Below, one piece after another: positions 41,754-50,281 of a DNA stretch of 64,000 bases (its first letter is position 1; the number at the start of each line of letters is the position of its first letter). The stretch spans positions 56,657 through 120,656 of the forward strand of contig NZ_JAELXW010000020.1 of the NCBI RefSeq assembly GCF_016428645.1. Reading direction: 5' to 3'. Both the position numbers and the translations under genes were made by a program. The notes under the pieces are model-generated. The model searched no databases and was not told the origin of the DNA. It was given only the letters and a program-made list of their open reading frames with translations. The stretch comes from Glycomyces salinus (GTDB taxonomy: Bacteria > Actinomycetota > Actinomycetes > Mycobacteriales > Micromonosporaceae).

Positions 41754-42468
41754 TGGTACCCGAGCGGACCGGGCGGCGCGCCAGCATCACCGCCGCGCCG
41801 ACCGCCCAGACGTAGGTCGGCCAGATCACCGCCCGCTGGAACAGTCCCCCGGGTCCGTCGATGAACGGCGACGCGACCAGCCCGGCCATGCCGATCAGGT
41901 GCACGGCCAACGCCGCGCCGGTCCAGGCCGCGAACGCCGTCCGATGTCCCCGCAGCGCCCGGGCGAGCAGGATCCACGCGGGGATCTGGAGGAACATGCC
42001 CGGAAGCGCCAGGATCGTGTGCCAGAGCAGGTCGAGATCGGCCGGAATGAATCCGGAGGTGGTGTAGCTCAAGCCGATGCCCGCGAGCATCCACGCCGCG
42101 ACGGTGACCCGCCGCTCGGCCGGAAGCTGGGCGCGCAGGCAGAGGGCGCCGACCGCGATCGCCATGCCGGTGAGGGTGAAGGTCCAGTTCATCAGCGGGT
42201 GCCACGGAGAGCAGACGACGTCCCCGACCACCGGATTCGGCTCGCTGTCGCAGGTGGTGACCCCCAGGGCGCTCACCACCTGCCGCATCGGGTCGTACGG
42301 GACCGCCGAGGCGTTGACGACCGCCAGCTCCAGCGGTATGTAGGCGGCCAGGGCCAGCCAGGAGGCGATCCCGACCGCTCGGGCCGCCTTGCCTCTCCGC
42401 ACGGCGAGCGCGGCGGGCACCGCCAGTGCGCTCAGGGCCGCCATACCAAGGTATTGATATTGGTCCAT
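41722..42468 (-). CDS. DUF998-type membrane protein
   Basis: A 248-residue protein with seven predicted membrane helices. DUF998-like features: the external loop YDPMRQVVSALGVTTCD after helix 2, paired Cys in the loop to helix 3 (TTCDSE and VVCSPWHP), and TTSGFIPAD. ATG 42468 has GGAG seven nt upstream; the open frame further upstream is ignored. Function unknown. It shares an overlap with the downstream gene, suggesting co-translation. Confidence 0.75.
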   Translation of the reverse strand: MDQYQYLGMAALSALAVPAALAVRRGKAARAVGIASWLALAAYIPLELAVVNASAVPYDPMRQVVSALGVTTCDSEPNPVVGDVVCSPWHPLMNWTFTLTGMAIAVGALCLRAQLPAERRVTVAAWMLAGIGLSYTTSGFIPADLDLLWHTILALPGMFLQIPAWILLARALRGHRTAFAAWTGAALAVHLIGMAGLVASPFIDGPGGLFQRAVIWPTYVWAVGAAVMLARRPVRSGTNETHAVLADR

Positions 42469-42518
42469 CTTCAGCTCCGATCGGTCGGTGCGATTCGAAG
42501 CTATGCCGATACGGGGCC

Positions 42519-42689
42519 TCAGACCTCGCACCGCGGACCGATATCCGGGTGCGACCTAAGTTGCAGACAGCGCGAGATACGAGAGGCCGGCTCCGCTCTC
42601 CTAGGCTGGGTCCCGGATCTCATGGCCTCGCGTCCCGGCGTGTGGCGACGGAACGGTGGACGGCGGGTCGGGTCGGTCGTGGTGGCCAT
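42519..42689 (-). CDS. Possible 56-residue Arg/Pro-rich peptide
   Basis: A short frame preceded by a good GGAGGT site nine nucleotides before its ATG, 50 bp upstream of the DUF998 gene on the same strand. The product begins MATTTDPTRRPPFRRHTPG, is strongly basic and matches no family I know. It may be real, a leader peptide, or chance. Confidence 0.3.
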   Translation of the reverse strand: MATTTDPTRRPPFRRHTPGREAMRSGTQPRRAEPASRISRCLQLRSHPDIGPRCEV

Positions 42690-43509
42690 GTCCGTGTCAC
42701 CTCCGTTCCGCTGGCCGCTGGTTTCCGCCGGCCGCCGTTCGTGCAACTCGGCCGGTGCCGTGTGGATCGCTTCGGGGCGTGGGCGGTCGGTGCCCTCCCC
42801 CGCGTTCCCTCCTTTCGGTGATGCCCTCCTCGGCTGCTTCGGCGGTGCTGCGCGTGGTGCGGGCAGCGGCCATCGCGGGCCAGGTGCGGGTGTCTTTGCG
42901 GTGTGCACGCGGCCCCACGCAGCAGGAGCACTACGAGTGCTGGTGGTGGTGGTGCGTTTGCTGGTTGGTCGCGCGGTTCCGGCTATGGTCGGCGTTGCGC
43001 CGCGCGTCCGGTGTGCCTCGTTCGGAGCACTCGCGGCCGGGTCAGGGTGATCCCGACCGGGCCATCTCCCACCCAATCACGCCGGTATCGGCGTAGAACG
43101 CTGCGGGACCCGATAGCACCAGGGGACTGCAACCCCCGTGCCCCTCTTCATCTCGGGGGCCGGTGGTCTCGGCATCGGTCAGGTTGCCGGATCGGCCAGA
43201 GGCTTGTCGCAGTCTGCTTGCACCTGTCCGACTCCTGATCGAATGCCATATCCCTGTGCGTATCTCTATTGTCCCTCGTCCAGGCCCTGGCCGCATCACC
43301 CGACCGGGGCGAAGACATTCACATTCGGCACCGGACCCACACGGCTGCAAAAGGATCAGGCCGCTCCGTGCCCCGCGGTCGGGAGTGTCGCCGCACCGAG
43401 TCCCCCGGTTCGACCGTGCCCGACAGGCACGACACCACACACCGAGGACGGACCGCCGAGCGCCGAGCTCCGAACACCAGACGGCCCGGCCCAATCGAAC
43501 CCATTGGCC
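42690..43509. other. About 0.8 kb without a convincing gene
   Basis: Frames here are short, low-complexity and lack ribosome-binding sites or family patterns on both strands; the base composition is lower in G/C at codon-third positions than in neighbouring genes. I see no tRNA, structured RNA or transposase remnant that I can name. It separates the DUF998 block from the convergent 3' end of the MFS exporter. Confidence 0.5.
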
Positions 43510-45084
43510 CTAGGCGCTCGCGGGTTCCCGGGACTCCTCGGCCAGGTCGACGGTCTCGCGCAGCCGCACCCGGCTCAGGCACAGCGCCGCGAGAACCCCG
43601 ACCGCCGCGATGCTCGCCGAGATCAGGAACAGGTGGCCGGTGGCGTCGCCGTAGGAGGCGCGGACGACCTCCTGGACCGGCGCCGGCATCGAGGCGATGT
43701 CGAGGGTGGAGGCGTCGCCTCCGGTCCCGGCGCCGGTGTCGACGCCGAGCGCGGCCAGTCCGCTCGCGATCTTGTCGGCGACCTGGTTGGCCAGGACGGC
43801 ACCGAGGACGGAGACGCCGACCGCGCCCCCGAGGGTCCGGAAGAACGTGATCGCGCCCGAGGCCGCGCCCAGTTCGCGCAGCGGCACCGAGTTCTGTACG
43901 ACCAGGACCAGGTTCTGCATGGTCATGCCGACTCCGCAGCCGACCAGCAGCATGCCGAAGCCGATGTAGACAAGGTTCGTGGTGTGGTCGATCTGCGAGA
44001 GCAGCGCGAACCCGAGCGTCAGCACGATCGCTCCGGCCACGATGTACCGCTTGACCGCGCCCGAGCGCGAGACCATTCTCCCGGCCACGGCCGAGGCGAC
44101 CAGGACCCCGAGCATCATCGGGATGGTCAGCAGTCCGGCCTCGGTCGGGGAGTAGCCGCGGGAGATCTGGAAGTACTGGCCGAGGAAGACCGCGCCGCCG
44201 AACATGGCCATGCCGACCGCGAGGCTGGCGACGACGGCCAGGGCCGGGTCGCGGCGGGCGATGACGCGCACCGGGACGACCGGCTGGTCGACCTTGAGCT
44301 CGGTCCAGGCGGCCGCGGCGAGCAGGACCAGCGCGCCGCCGGCCATGAGCCCGGTCTGCCAGGAGACCCAGTCGAAGTCGGAGTCGACGAAGGTGACCCA
44401 CAGCAGCAGGAGGCTGACGCCGGAGGCGATGAGGACGGCGCCGACGTAGTCGACCTTGGTCTCGGGGCGGCGGGCCTCCTCGAGGTGGAGGGTGCGCACG
44501 AGCATGATCAGCGCGACGACGGTCAGGGGCACCGCGAGGAAGAAGCACGAGCGCCAGCCGAGCCAGTCGGTGTCGGTGATGACCCCGCCGAGCAGCGGGC
44601 CGCCGACGGTGGCGACGGCCATGACGCCGCCGAGGTAGCCGTTGTAGCGTCCGCGTTCCTTCGGGGAGACCATCGTGCCGATGATGACCTGCACCAGGAC
44701 CTGGAGGGCGCCCATGCCCAGGCCCTGGACGGCGCGCAGCGCGATGAGCTGGGCGGTGTTCTGGACCAGTCCGCACAGTAGCGAAGCGGTCGCGAACAGG
44801 AGGATCGCGATGATGAGCAGGCGCTTCTTGTCGAACAGGTCGGCGAGCCTGCCCCAGACCGGAGTGGAGGCGGTGGAGGCCAGGAGCATGGCGGTGACGA
44901 CCCAGGTGTACTGGGACTGGCTGCCGTGCAGGGAGCCGATGATCTGGGGCAGTGCCACCGAGACGACGGTGCTGGAGATCATCGCGGCGAACAGGACGAT
45001 GAGGAGGCCGCTGAGGGCCCGCAGGACCTCGCGGTGGGTCATCGGCTCGCGCTGCGGGGCCTGGGCGTCTACTTCGGTGGTCAC
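43510..45084 (-). CDS. MFS multidrug exporter, DHA2 family (14 TM)
   Basis: A 524-residue proton-driven exporter of the EmrB/QacA class. Motif A GRLADLFDKKR after helix 2, motif B-like LIALRAVQGLGMGALQ, and motif C ATVGGPLLGGVI that marks antiporters. About 14 helices. GTG start with AGGAGG upstream. It is divergent from the TetR gene at 45243; the palindrome between them is the expected operator. Drug range unknown. Confidence 0.93.
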   Translation of the reverse strand: MTTEVDAQAPQREPMTHREVLRALSGLLIVLFAAMISSTVVSVALPQIIGSLHGSQSQYTWVVTAMLLASTASTPVWGRLADLFDKKRLLIIAILLFATASLLCGLVQNTAQLIALRAVQGLGMGALQVLVQVIIGTMVSPKERGRYNGYLGGVMAVATVGGPLLGGVITDTDWLGWRSCFFLAVPLTVVALIMLVRTLHLEEARRPETKVDYVGAVLIASGVSLLLLWVTFVDSDFDWVSWQTGLMAGGALVLLAAAAWTELKVDQPVVPVRVIARRDPALAVVASLAVGMAMFGGAVFLGQYFQISRGYSPTEAGLLTIPMMLGVLVASAVAGRMVSRSGAVKRYIVAGAIVLTLGFALLSQIDHTTNLVYIGFGMLLVGCGVGMTMQNLVLVVQNSVPLRELGAASGAITFFRTLGGAVGVSVLGAVLANQVADKIASGLAALGVDTGAGTGGDASTLDIASMPAPVQEVVRASYGDATGHLFLISASIAAVGVLAALCLSRVRLRETVDLAEESREPASA

Positions 45085-45170
45085 AGACGGCCTCCTAGGG
45101 GGTCGCGGGTGTCGGACCGGTCGCGGGCGGCCCCGCTCGGCCGGTAAGAATGGCGGTGCCTCGATGCGGA

Positions 45171-45227
45171 GCGTTAGTGAACGCGCCGTCTATTAAAGCT
45201 AGCATTTAGTGAACGTGACGTTCACTA
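45171..45227. promoter_or_regulatory. TetR operator between the MFS exporter and its regulator
   Basis: A perfect 21-bp palindrome (45207-45227; left arm TAGTGAACGT, one central G, right arm its complement) plus a second partial copy 32 bp away, where TAGTGAACG recurs at 45175-45183 inside GCGTT-AGTG-AACGC. It sits in the divergent gap, so one repressor could control both genes. Confidence 0.78.
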
Positions 45228-45242
45228 TTGAAGGGATGCCTC

Positions 45243-45833
45243 GTGACCGATTCCACACCCGGCCGCAGGCGCGGGGACGACCTCGAGCGCGCCATCTTCG
45301 AGGCCACCCTCGAGGAGCTGTCCGAGGTCGGGTACGCGAACCTGCGCATGGAGAGCGTCGCGGCCCGTGCCAGGGCCGGGAAGGCCTCCCTCTACAAGCG
45401 CTGGCCGAGCCGCGCCCACTTGGTGCGGGCCGCCGCGAGGCACCTGGGATCGGCCACGCAGACGGCCTTCGAGACCACCGGCGACGTCCGCACCGACCTC
45501 GCGCGCGTCGCCCAGCGCATCGCCGACTTCGAGTCCGGGCCGTACGGCGAGGCGATCCGCGGCTTCGTCGGGGAACTGCGGGCCGTGCCCGAGGACGAGG
45601 ACGAGGAGCTGCGACTCCAGATCGAGCGCCCGCGCAGCCTCGTGGTCGCCAAGGTCTTCGAGGCCGGGGTCGCCGCCGGGACCGTGCGTCCCGAGGCCCT
45701 CGAACCGCGCGTGGTCAACCTGCTCCCGGCGCTGATGACCCACTACTTCCTGACCCGGGGCCGCCCCGCCCCGCCCGAGGTGACCGACGAGTTCATCGAC
45801 CTGATCGTGATGCCGCTGATCAGCCTGGACTAG
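45243..45833 (+). CDS. TetR-family repressor of the MFS exporter
   Basis: A 196-residue regulator. N-terminal helix-turn-helix: DDLERAIFEATLEELSEVGY, ANLRMESVAARARAGKASLY, KRWPSRAHLVRAAARHLG. The C-terminal half resembles the TetR_C domains of drug-exporter repressors. I choose GTG 45243; a TTG at 45228 also fits but overlaps the operator edge. Its stop abuts the stop of the convergent ureohydrolase with no gap. Confidence 0.88.
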   Translation: MTDSTPGRRRGDDLERAIFEATLEELSEVGYANLRMESVAARARAGKASLYKRWPSRAHLVRAAARHLGSATQTAFETTGDVRTDLARVAQRIADFESGPYGEAIRGFVGELRAVPEDEDEELRLQIERPRSLVVAKVFEAGVAAGTVRPEALEPRVVNLLPALMTHYFLTRGRPAPPEVTDEFIDLIVMPLISLD

Positions 45834-46745
45834 TCACTGGAGCGTCTCGACCAGCAGGTCGGTCAGGGCGCGGGCGTACTCGCCCTCGGGGTCGTAGTCG
45901 GGGTCGAACACGGTCAGGTCCATGCCGGCGCAGCGCTCGTCGGCCGCGCAGGTGGCGATGATCTGCGACAGCTCCCCCATCGAGATCCCGCCGGGGGCCG
46001 GCCCGTCGACCGCGGGCATGACCGAGGGGTCGAGCGCGTCGGCGTCGACGTGCAGCCAGAACGTGGCCACGTCCCCGACCGCCTCCAGGGCCCACTCGGC
46101 CGCGCGCGCGGTGCCGCTCGCGCGCAGCTCGGGGACGGTCCTGAGCGAGACCCCGGTGGCCTCCAGCTCGACGCGGTGCGGGTCGTCGGTGCGCAGCCCG
46201 AGCATCACCAGATGATCGGTGTCCACATAGGGCCTTAGGCCGCCGATGTCGGTCAGGTCCGGCTGGCCGCGGCCGGTGGCCAGCGCCAGCTCCTCGGCGG
46301 CGGCGGCGCCGACGTACTTGGAGTTGCCGGGGTGGCGGAAGTCGGAATGGGCGTCGACGAACACCAGCCCGCGCGCCTTGCTGTCGCGCTCGGTGCGCCG
46401 CCGCGCGGCCAGCGTCGGGCCCAGCAGGATCGAGCAGTCGCCGCCGAGCACGAGCGGGAAGCGCCGCTCGCGCCACAGCCGCTCGATCCGGTCGGCCAGC
46501 TGCCGGGTGTACTCGGCGATGGCCCCCGCCTGCCCGACCCCGTCGCCGGGGCGCCACCCGGCGGCGTCGAAGCGCGGCGGGGTCAGGCAACCGGCGTCGA
46601 CCGCATTCAGCCTCGCCACGAGGCGGTGGTCGCGCAGCGCGCCGGGCGCCTTCGCGCAACCGGGGACGGTGTGCGGGGTGGGCGGGCGCAGTCCGAGGTT
46701 CGAAGGCGCGTCGAGCACGGCGACACGCCTGGACCTGGTAGCCAC
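45834..46745 (-). CDS. Arginase/agmatinase-family ureohydrolase
   Basis: A 303-residue binuclear-manganese hydrolase. Metal ligands are in LVLGGDCSI (His replaced by Asp-Cys context typical of the family's GGD/H motif), VFVDAHSDF and LHVDADALDPSVMPAVD. It should hydrolyse a guanidino or formimino compound to urea or a related product. The substrate (arginine, agmatine, formiminoglutamate) cannot be fixed from sequence. GTG start with GGAGGTGA upstream. It lies 35 bp after the ybbN-like gene, in the same direction. Confidence 0.9.
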   Translation of the reverse strand: MATRSRRVAVLDAPSNLGLRPPTPHTVPGCAKAPGALRDHRLVARLNAVDAGCLTPPRFDAAGWRPGDGVGQAGAIAEYTRQLADRIERLWRERRFPLVLGGDCSILLGPTLAARRRTERDSKARGLVFVDAHSDFRHPGNSKYVGAAAAEELALATGRGQPDLTDIGGLRPYVDTDHLVMLGLRTDDPHRVELEATGVSLRTVPELRASGTARAAEWALEAVGDVATFWLHVDADALDPSVMPAVDGPAPGGISMGELSQIIATCAADERCAGMDLTVFDPDYDPEGEYARALTDLLVETLQ

Positions 46746-46780
46746 CTAGCGCTCACCTCCCCCGCTGCCGCGCCGGCTCG

Positions 46781-47689
46781 TCAGAACAGCACGGTGCTGA
46801 GTTTGCGGCGGGCTGCCGCCACGTCCGGGTCGTCGGGCCCGGCCACCGAGAACAGCTCGACCAGGCGCTTGCGGACCCGCTCGCGGTCGTCGCCCGCCAG
46901 GCGCCGCACCTGTGCGATGAGCCGATCGTATGCATCGGCCGCCGCTCCGGCGAGGATCTGGAGGTCGGCCGCGGCCAGCGCGGCGTCGAGGTTCTCGGGG
47001 TCGGCGTCGGCGATGCGGACCGCGTCCTGCGGCAGCGCGCCGGCGCGGCGCAGGAGCCGCACCTGGGCGAGCCCTGCCTCGGCCTCGCCGGAGGCGGGGT
47101 TGTTCTTGAGGTACTTGTCGTAGGCGGCCTCGGCCGCGTCAAGTTCGCCGTCGAGCATCTTCTGCTCGGCGGCGGCCAGCTCGGGGTCGACCTGCTCGGT
47201 GACCTCCAGACCCGCGGCCTGCGCGATCTTGCCGATCCACTGGCGCAGCGCCTGCTCGGGCTGCGCGCCCTGGATCAGGTCGACCGGGCGGCCCCCGGCG
47301 AGCGCGACGACGGCCGGGATGGCCTGGAGCTGGAGGGCCGCGGCCAGCTGCTGGTTGTGCTGGACGTCGGCCTTGGCCAGGGTCCAGGCGCCGCCGTCCT
47401 CGGAGGCCAGGCGCTGGAGCAGGTCGCGCATCTGGACCGACTCGGGCGACTGCTCGGCCCAGAAGACCACGACCACGAGCGAGTTGAGCGACCGCTCGAG
47501 GACCTCGGTCTGCACGGTCGCGTCGGTGACGTCGAGCGCCACCACGCCGCTCGGAGCGCCGCCCTGCGGGGGCGCCGCCTGCGGAGGCGCGGACGGGGCC
47601 GACTGCTGTTGCTGTTGCTGCTGCTGCTGGGCGAGGGCGCTCAGATCGACGGCGCTGCCGGAGAATCGGGACGGTACGTTGTCGCTCAT
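46781..47689 (-). CDS. YbbN-like thioredoxin-fold/TPR co-chaperone
   Basis: A 302-residue protein. Residues 20-28 are nine glutamines, followed by a Pro/Ala-rich linker; residues about 47-160 are a thioredoxin fold; the C-terminal 130 residues are TPR-like helices (LDGELDAAEAAYDKYLKNNP). The usual CxxC is absent: the loop reads VFWAEQSPES, so it is not a redox enzyme. E. coli YbbN acts with DnaK and GroEL as co-chaperone; the same role is plausible. Confidence 0.88.
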   Translation of the reverse strand: MSDNVPSRFSGSAVDLSALAQQQQQQQQQSAPSAPPQAAPPQGGAPSGVVALDVTDATVQTEVLERSLNSLVVVVFWAEQSPESVQMRDLLQRLASEDGGAWTLAKADVQHNQQLAAALQLQAIPAVVALAGGRPVDLIQGAQPEQALRQWIGKIAQAAGLEVTEQVDPELAAAEQKMLDGELDAAEAAYDKYLKNNPASGEAEAGLAQVRLLRRAGALPQDAVRIADADPENLDAALAAADLQILAGAAADAYDRLIAQVRRLAGDDRERVRKRLVELFSVAGPDDPDVAAARRKLSTVLF

Positions 47690-47750
47690 GCTCGCAATTT
47701 TTCCATTCCGGTTGGTGTCCTGCCACTGGGGATGCTGCCCAGCACGGTGA

Positions 47751-48230
47751 TCAGCGTCGCGCGCGCCCGGCCGCGCCGGCGGCCTCGTCGCGGCCCTTGA
47801 CCGCGAGCCGGTCGGCGCGCTCGTTGCCGGGGTCTCCGGAGTGGCCCCTGACCCAGTGCCACTCGACGTCGTGCTCGGCGGCGGCCTGGTCGAGCCGCCG
47901 CCACAGGTCGGCGTTCTTGACCGGCTCCTTCTTGGCGTTCTTCCAGCCGTTGCGCTTCCAGCCGGCGATCCAGGAGAGGATGCCGTTGCGGACGTACGAG
48001 GAGTCGGTGAACAGGTCGACCTTCATGGGCCGCTTGAGGCTCTCCAGGGCCATGATGGCGGCGGTGAGCTCCATGCGGTTGTTGGTGGTGACCTTCTCGG
48101 CGCCGTAGAGCTCCTTCTCGTGGTCCCCCCATTTGAAGTACACGCCCCAGCCGCCTGGACCGGGGTTGCCTGAGCAGGCCCCGTCGGTGTAGATGACGGC
48201 GGTCTCCTGGAGTTCGTCCGTTTTCGGCAT
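47751..48230 (-). CDS. rnhA: Ribonuclease HI
   Basis: A 159-residue endonuclease that cleaves RNA in RNA-DNA hybrids. Catalytic residues visible: Asp16 ([17 protein letters not shown]), Glu54 (NRMELTAAI), Asp76 (LFTDSSYV), His130 and Asp140 ([14 protein letters not shown]). The W-rich basic handle ([11 protein letters not shown]) is present. Short Arg/Ala C-terminal tail. Normal length; ATG start. Confidence 0.95.
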   Translation of the reverse strand: MPKTDELQETAVIYTDGACSGNPGPGGWGVYFKWGDHEKELYGAEKVTTNNRMELTAAIMALESLKRPMKVDLFTDSSYVRNGILSWIAGWKRNGWKNAKKEPVKNADLWRRLDQAAAEHDVEWHWVRGHSGDPGNERADRLAVKGRDEAAGAAGRARR

Positions 48231-48249
48231 GGTGGCAAGCCTAGCCCGC

Positions 48250-48828
48250 TCAGGGGAGCAGACGGGGGACGGCTTCGGCGAGCAGGACGAGGCCGAGGGC
48301 GATGAAGATCGCGGCCGAGCCCCAGCGGACGGCCTTCTCGGGCAGCTTCTTGGAGATCCAGGCTCCGGCGAAGACGGCCAGGAGGTCGGCGGCGACCATG
48401 CCGGCGGTCGCGCCGAGCCAAACGCCCCACGGGTTGTACTGGCTGCCCAGGCCGATGGCGAAGAGCATGGTCTTGTCGCCGAACTCGGCCAGGACGATCG
48501 CCCCGATGACGGTCAGCAGCCCGGATTTGCGCTCCTTGACCTGGTGTCCCTCCTCCTCGCCGCCGCGGAGGGTCCACAGGCCGAAGCCGAGGAACAGGAT
48601 CGCGGCCGCGAGTTTGATCCAGTCGGTCGGCAGCAGGTGGCCGACGGTCGCGCCGACGCCGACCGAGACGGCGAACAGCAGGCCGGTGGCGATGACGAGG
48701 CCGATCACGACGCTGCGGAGCTTGTAGCGGGCGGCGAAGGACATGGCCATCAGCTGGCTCTTGTCGCCCATCTCGCCGACGAATATCAATCCGAAGCTGA
48801 GCGCGGCGGCGGCGAAGAATGCTTCCAT
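48250..48828 (-). CDS. GDT1/UPF0016 cation exporter (manganese-type)
   Basis: A 192-residue membrane protein with six helices in two similar halves, each with the signature E-x-G-D-K-[ST]: [14 protein letters not shown] (about 18-31) and [14 protein letters not shown] (about 114-127). Relatives (MneA, Gdt1, TMEM165) export Mn2+ or exchange it for protons. A central acidic linker [13 protein letters not shown] joins the halves. The ~130 bp leader upstream contains a candidate manganese riboswitch. Confidence 0.93.
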   Translation of the reverse strand: MEAFFAAAALSFGLIFVGEMGDKSQLMAMSFAARYKLRSVVIGLVIATGLLFAVSVGVGATVGHLLPTDWIKLAAAILFLGFGLWTLRGGEEEGHQVKERKSGLLTVIGAIVLAEFGDKTMLFAIGLGSQYNPWGVWLGATAGMVAADLLAVFAGAWISKKLPEKAVRWGSAAIFIALGLVLLAEAVPRLLP

Positions 48829-48854
48829 GAGGTTCGGTGTTCTCCCAGTTCGGG

Positions 48855-48965
48855 CCGGGAGAGGGCAGCACAGACCTCGACCCGGCGCATGGCCAGTGGT
48901 CGAAGGTCTCGCTCGCCTCGCAGAGGCCGCGCGGCCGGGCCCCCTTGGCGAAGCTAACGAGCCGT
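48855..48965 (-). ncRNA. Candidate yybP-ykoY manganese riboswitch in the GDT1 leader
   Basis: On the minus strand the leader reads AAGGGGGCCCGGC, then two short hairpins, then GAGACCTTCGACC, which pairs with GGTCGAGGTCT (top-strand positions 48898-48909 and 48872-48882) across a 15-nt loop. The yybP-ykoY class has a GGGG-rich 5' loop and an ACCTTT/ACCTTC 3' loop and regulates just such genes. The fit is by eye; the 5' loop is not the canonical GGGGAGTA. Confidence 0.45.
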
Positions 48966-49030
48966 GAATTCGCCCAGGAGCCAGTGTGTCGACCGCGTCA
49001 TTGAGAGCTACTCCCCTTCAGCGCCCGCAA

Positions 49031-50254
49031 CTATACGTCGTCGCCGGATGCCGCCGCACCGACCGGTTCGGGACGTGATCTGCGATGCCCGAGCAGGCGG
49101 GCGACGGCGACCGGGCCGGCCAGGGCGATGACCACCGCCAGCGCCGTGGGGACGATGAGGCCCACGGTGAGGCTGGTGGCCTCGGCCAGGTAGCCGACGA
49201 TGGCCGGGCACAGCAGGTAGGCGGCCGAGCCGCACATGGTCATGACCGCGAGGTTTGAGCTGGTGCCGCCGGCGGCGCCGAGGGCGCTGTACATGACCGG
49301 GACGAGCACGGCCGAGCCGATTCCGGCCAGGATCCAGCCGGTCCAGGCCAGGGCGAGGCCGCCCGCGGCCGCCGAGGCGAGGACGAGCGAATAGCCGGCC
49401 AGCGTGAACGCCCCGGCCAGGAGGAGGGACCGCCGCGGTCCGAGGCGGCCGCGGATGGGGTCGCCGAGGAGGCGGAAGACGGTCATGGCGACCAGGTAGA
49501 CGGTGTAGGACAGGGGCGCGAGGGACTCCTCGGCGTGCAGGACGCGGGCGGAGTGGAGGTTGGCCCAGTCGGCCGCGCCGGCCTCGACGAACGCCGCGCT
49601 GAAGACGATCACGGCGGCTCCGGCCAGGAGGATCGCCCCGAGGCGGACGGGCCTGCCGTCGCCGTCGGCGTGCGCGGTCTCGGCCGGCGGCGGCCCCAGC
49701 AGCGGCACGGTGAAGCAGGCGAAGACGACCGCGGCGGCGACACCGGTGCCGACCAGCAGGGTCTGGTAGTCGACGCCGAGGCTGAACAGGAAGACGGCCA
49801 GGGCCCCGGCGGCCGCGCCGCCGAGCGCCCAGAAGCCGTGGAAGGAGGACACGATCGGGCGCCCGTAGCGGCGTTCGAGCTCGACCGACTGGGCGTTCAT
49901 GGAGACCTCGACGAAGCCGATGCCGAGGCCGTAGATCACCGCGCAGCCCAGAAGGGTCTCGTAGCTCGGCGCGATCGCGGGCACCACCAGCAGCGCTTGG
50001 GCGGCCGTGCCGCCGTAGCGGATGACGGCGCGGCTGGAGAACCGGTCGCTCAGCCGCCCGGAGACGACCATGGAGGCCAGGCAGGCGAGCTCGACCAGCA
50101 GGAGCACGGTGCCGAGCCGGGCCTCGCCGAGGTCGAGGCGGGACTCGATCGCGGGGTAGGCGGCCGGCCAGGCGCCCATGACGAAGCCTGAGGTGGCGAA
50201 GCATCCGAACACGCCGACCCTGGCGCGCCGCAGCTCAGCGGGCGTGGTGTCCAT
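49031..50254 (-). CDS. MFS transporter, copy 2 of a tandem pair
   Basis: A 407-residue protein with 12 predicted helices. It shares with its neighbour FATSGFVMGAW, EARLGTVLLL, YGLGIGFVEVSMNA..SVELER, IVSSFHGFW..GG and TVFRLLGDPIR. ATG 50254 is chosen for the GAGGAG site five nt upstream. Only 27 bp follow the stop of copy 1, so both are one operon. The fold recalls YbjJ-type transporters; the substrate is unknown. Probably repressed by the divergent ROK regulator. Confidence 0.88.
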   Translation of the reverse strand: MDTTPAELRRARVGVFGCFATSGFVMGAWPAAYPAIESRLDLGEARLGTVLLLVELACLASMVVSGRLSDRFSSRAVIRYGGTAAQALLVVPAIAPSYETLLGCAVIYGLGIGFVEVSMNAQSVELERRYGRPIVSSFHGFWALGGAAAGALAVFLFSLGVDYQTLLVGTGVAAAVVFACFTVPLLGPPPAETAHADGDGRPVRLGAILLAGAAVIVFSAAFVEAGAADWANLHSARVLHAEESLAPLSYTVYLVAMTVFRLLGDPIRGRLGPRRSLLLAGAFTLAGYSLVLASAAAGGLALAWTGWILAGIGSAVLVPVMYSALGAAGGTSSNLAVMTMCGSAAYLLCPAIVGYLAEATSLTVGLIVPTALAVVIALAGPVAVARLLGHRRSRPEPVGAAASGDDV

Positions 50255-50281
50255 CGGGCTCCTCACCGGACGGGAAAAGGC

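Noticed and set aside
43080..43330. Possible cobalamin riboswitch or other structured RNA
   Set aside because: Isolated GC-rich hairpins only; no class-specific conserved core found by eye.
43138..44781. 547-codon plus-strand frame over the MFS exporter
   Set aside because: Antisense shadow; the minus strand has intact MFS motifs and a ribosome-binding site.
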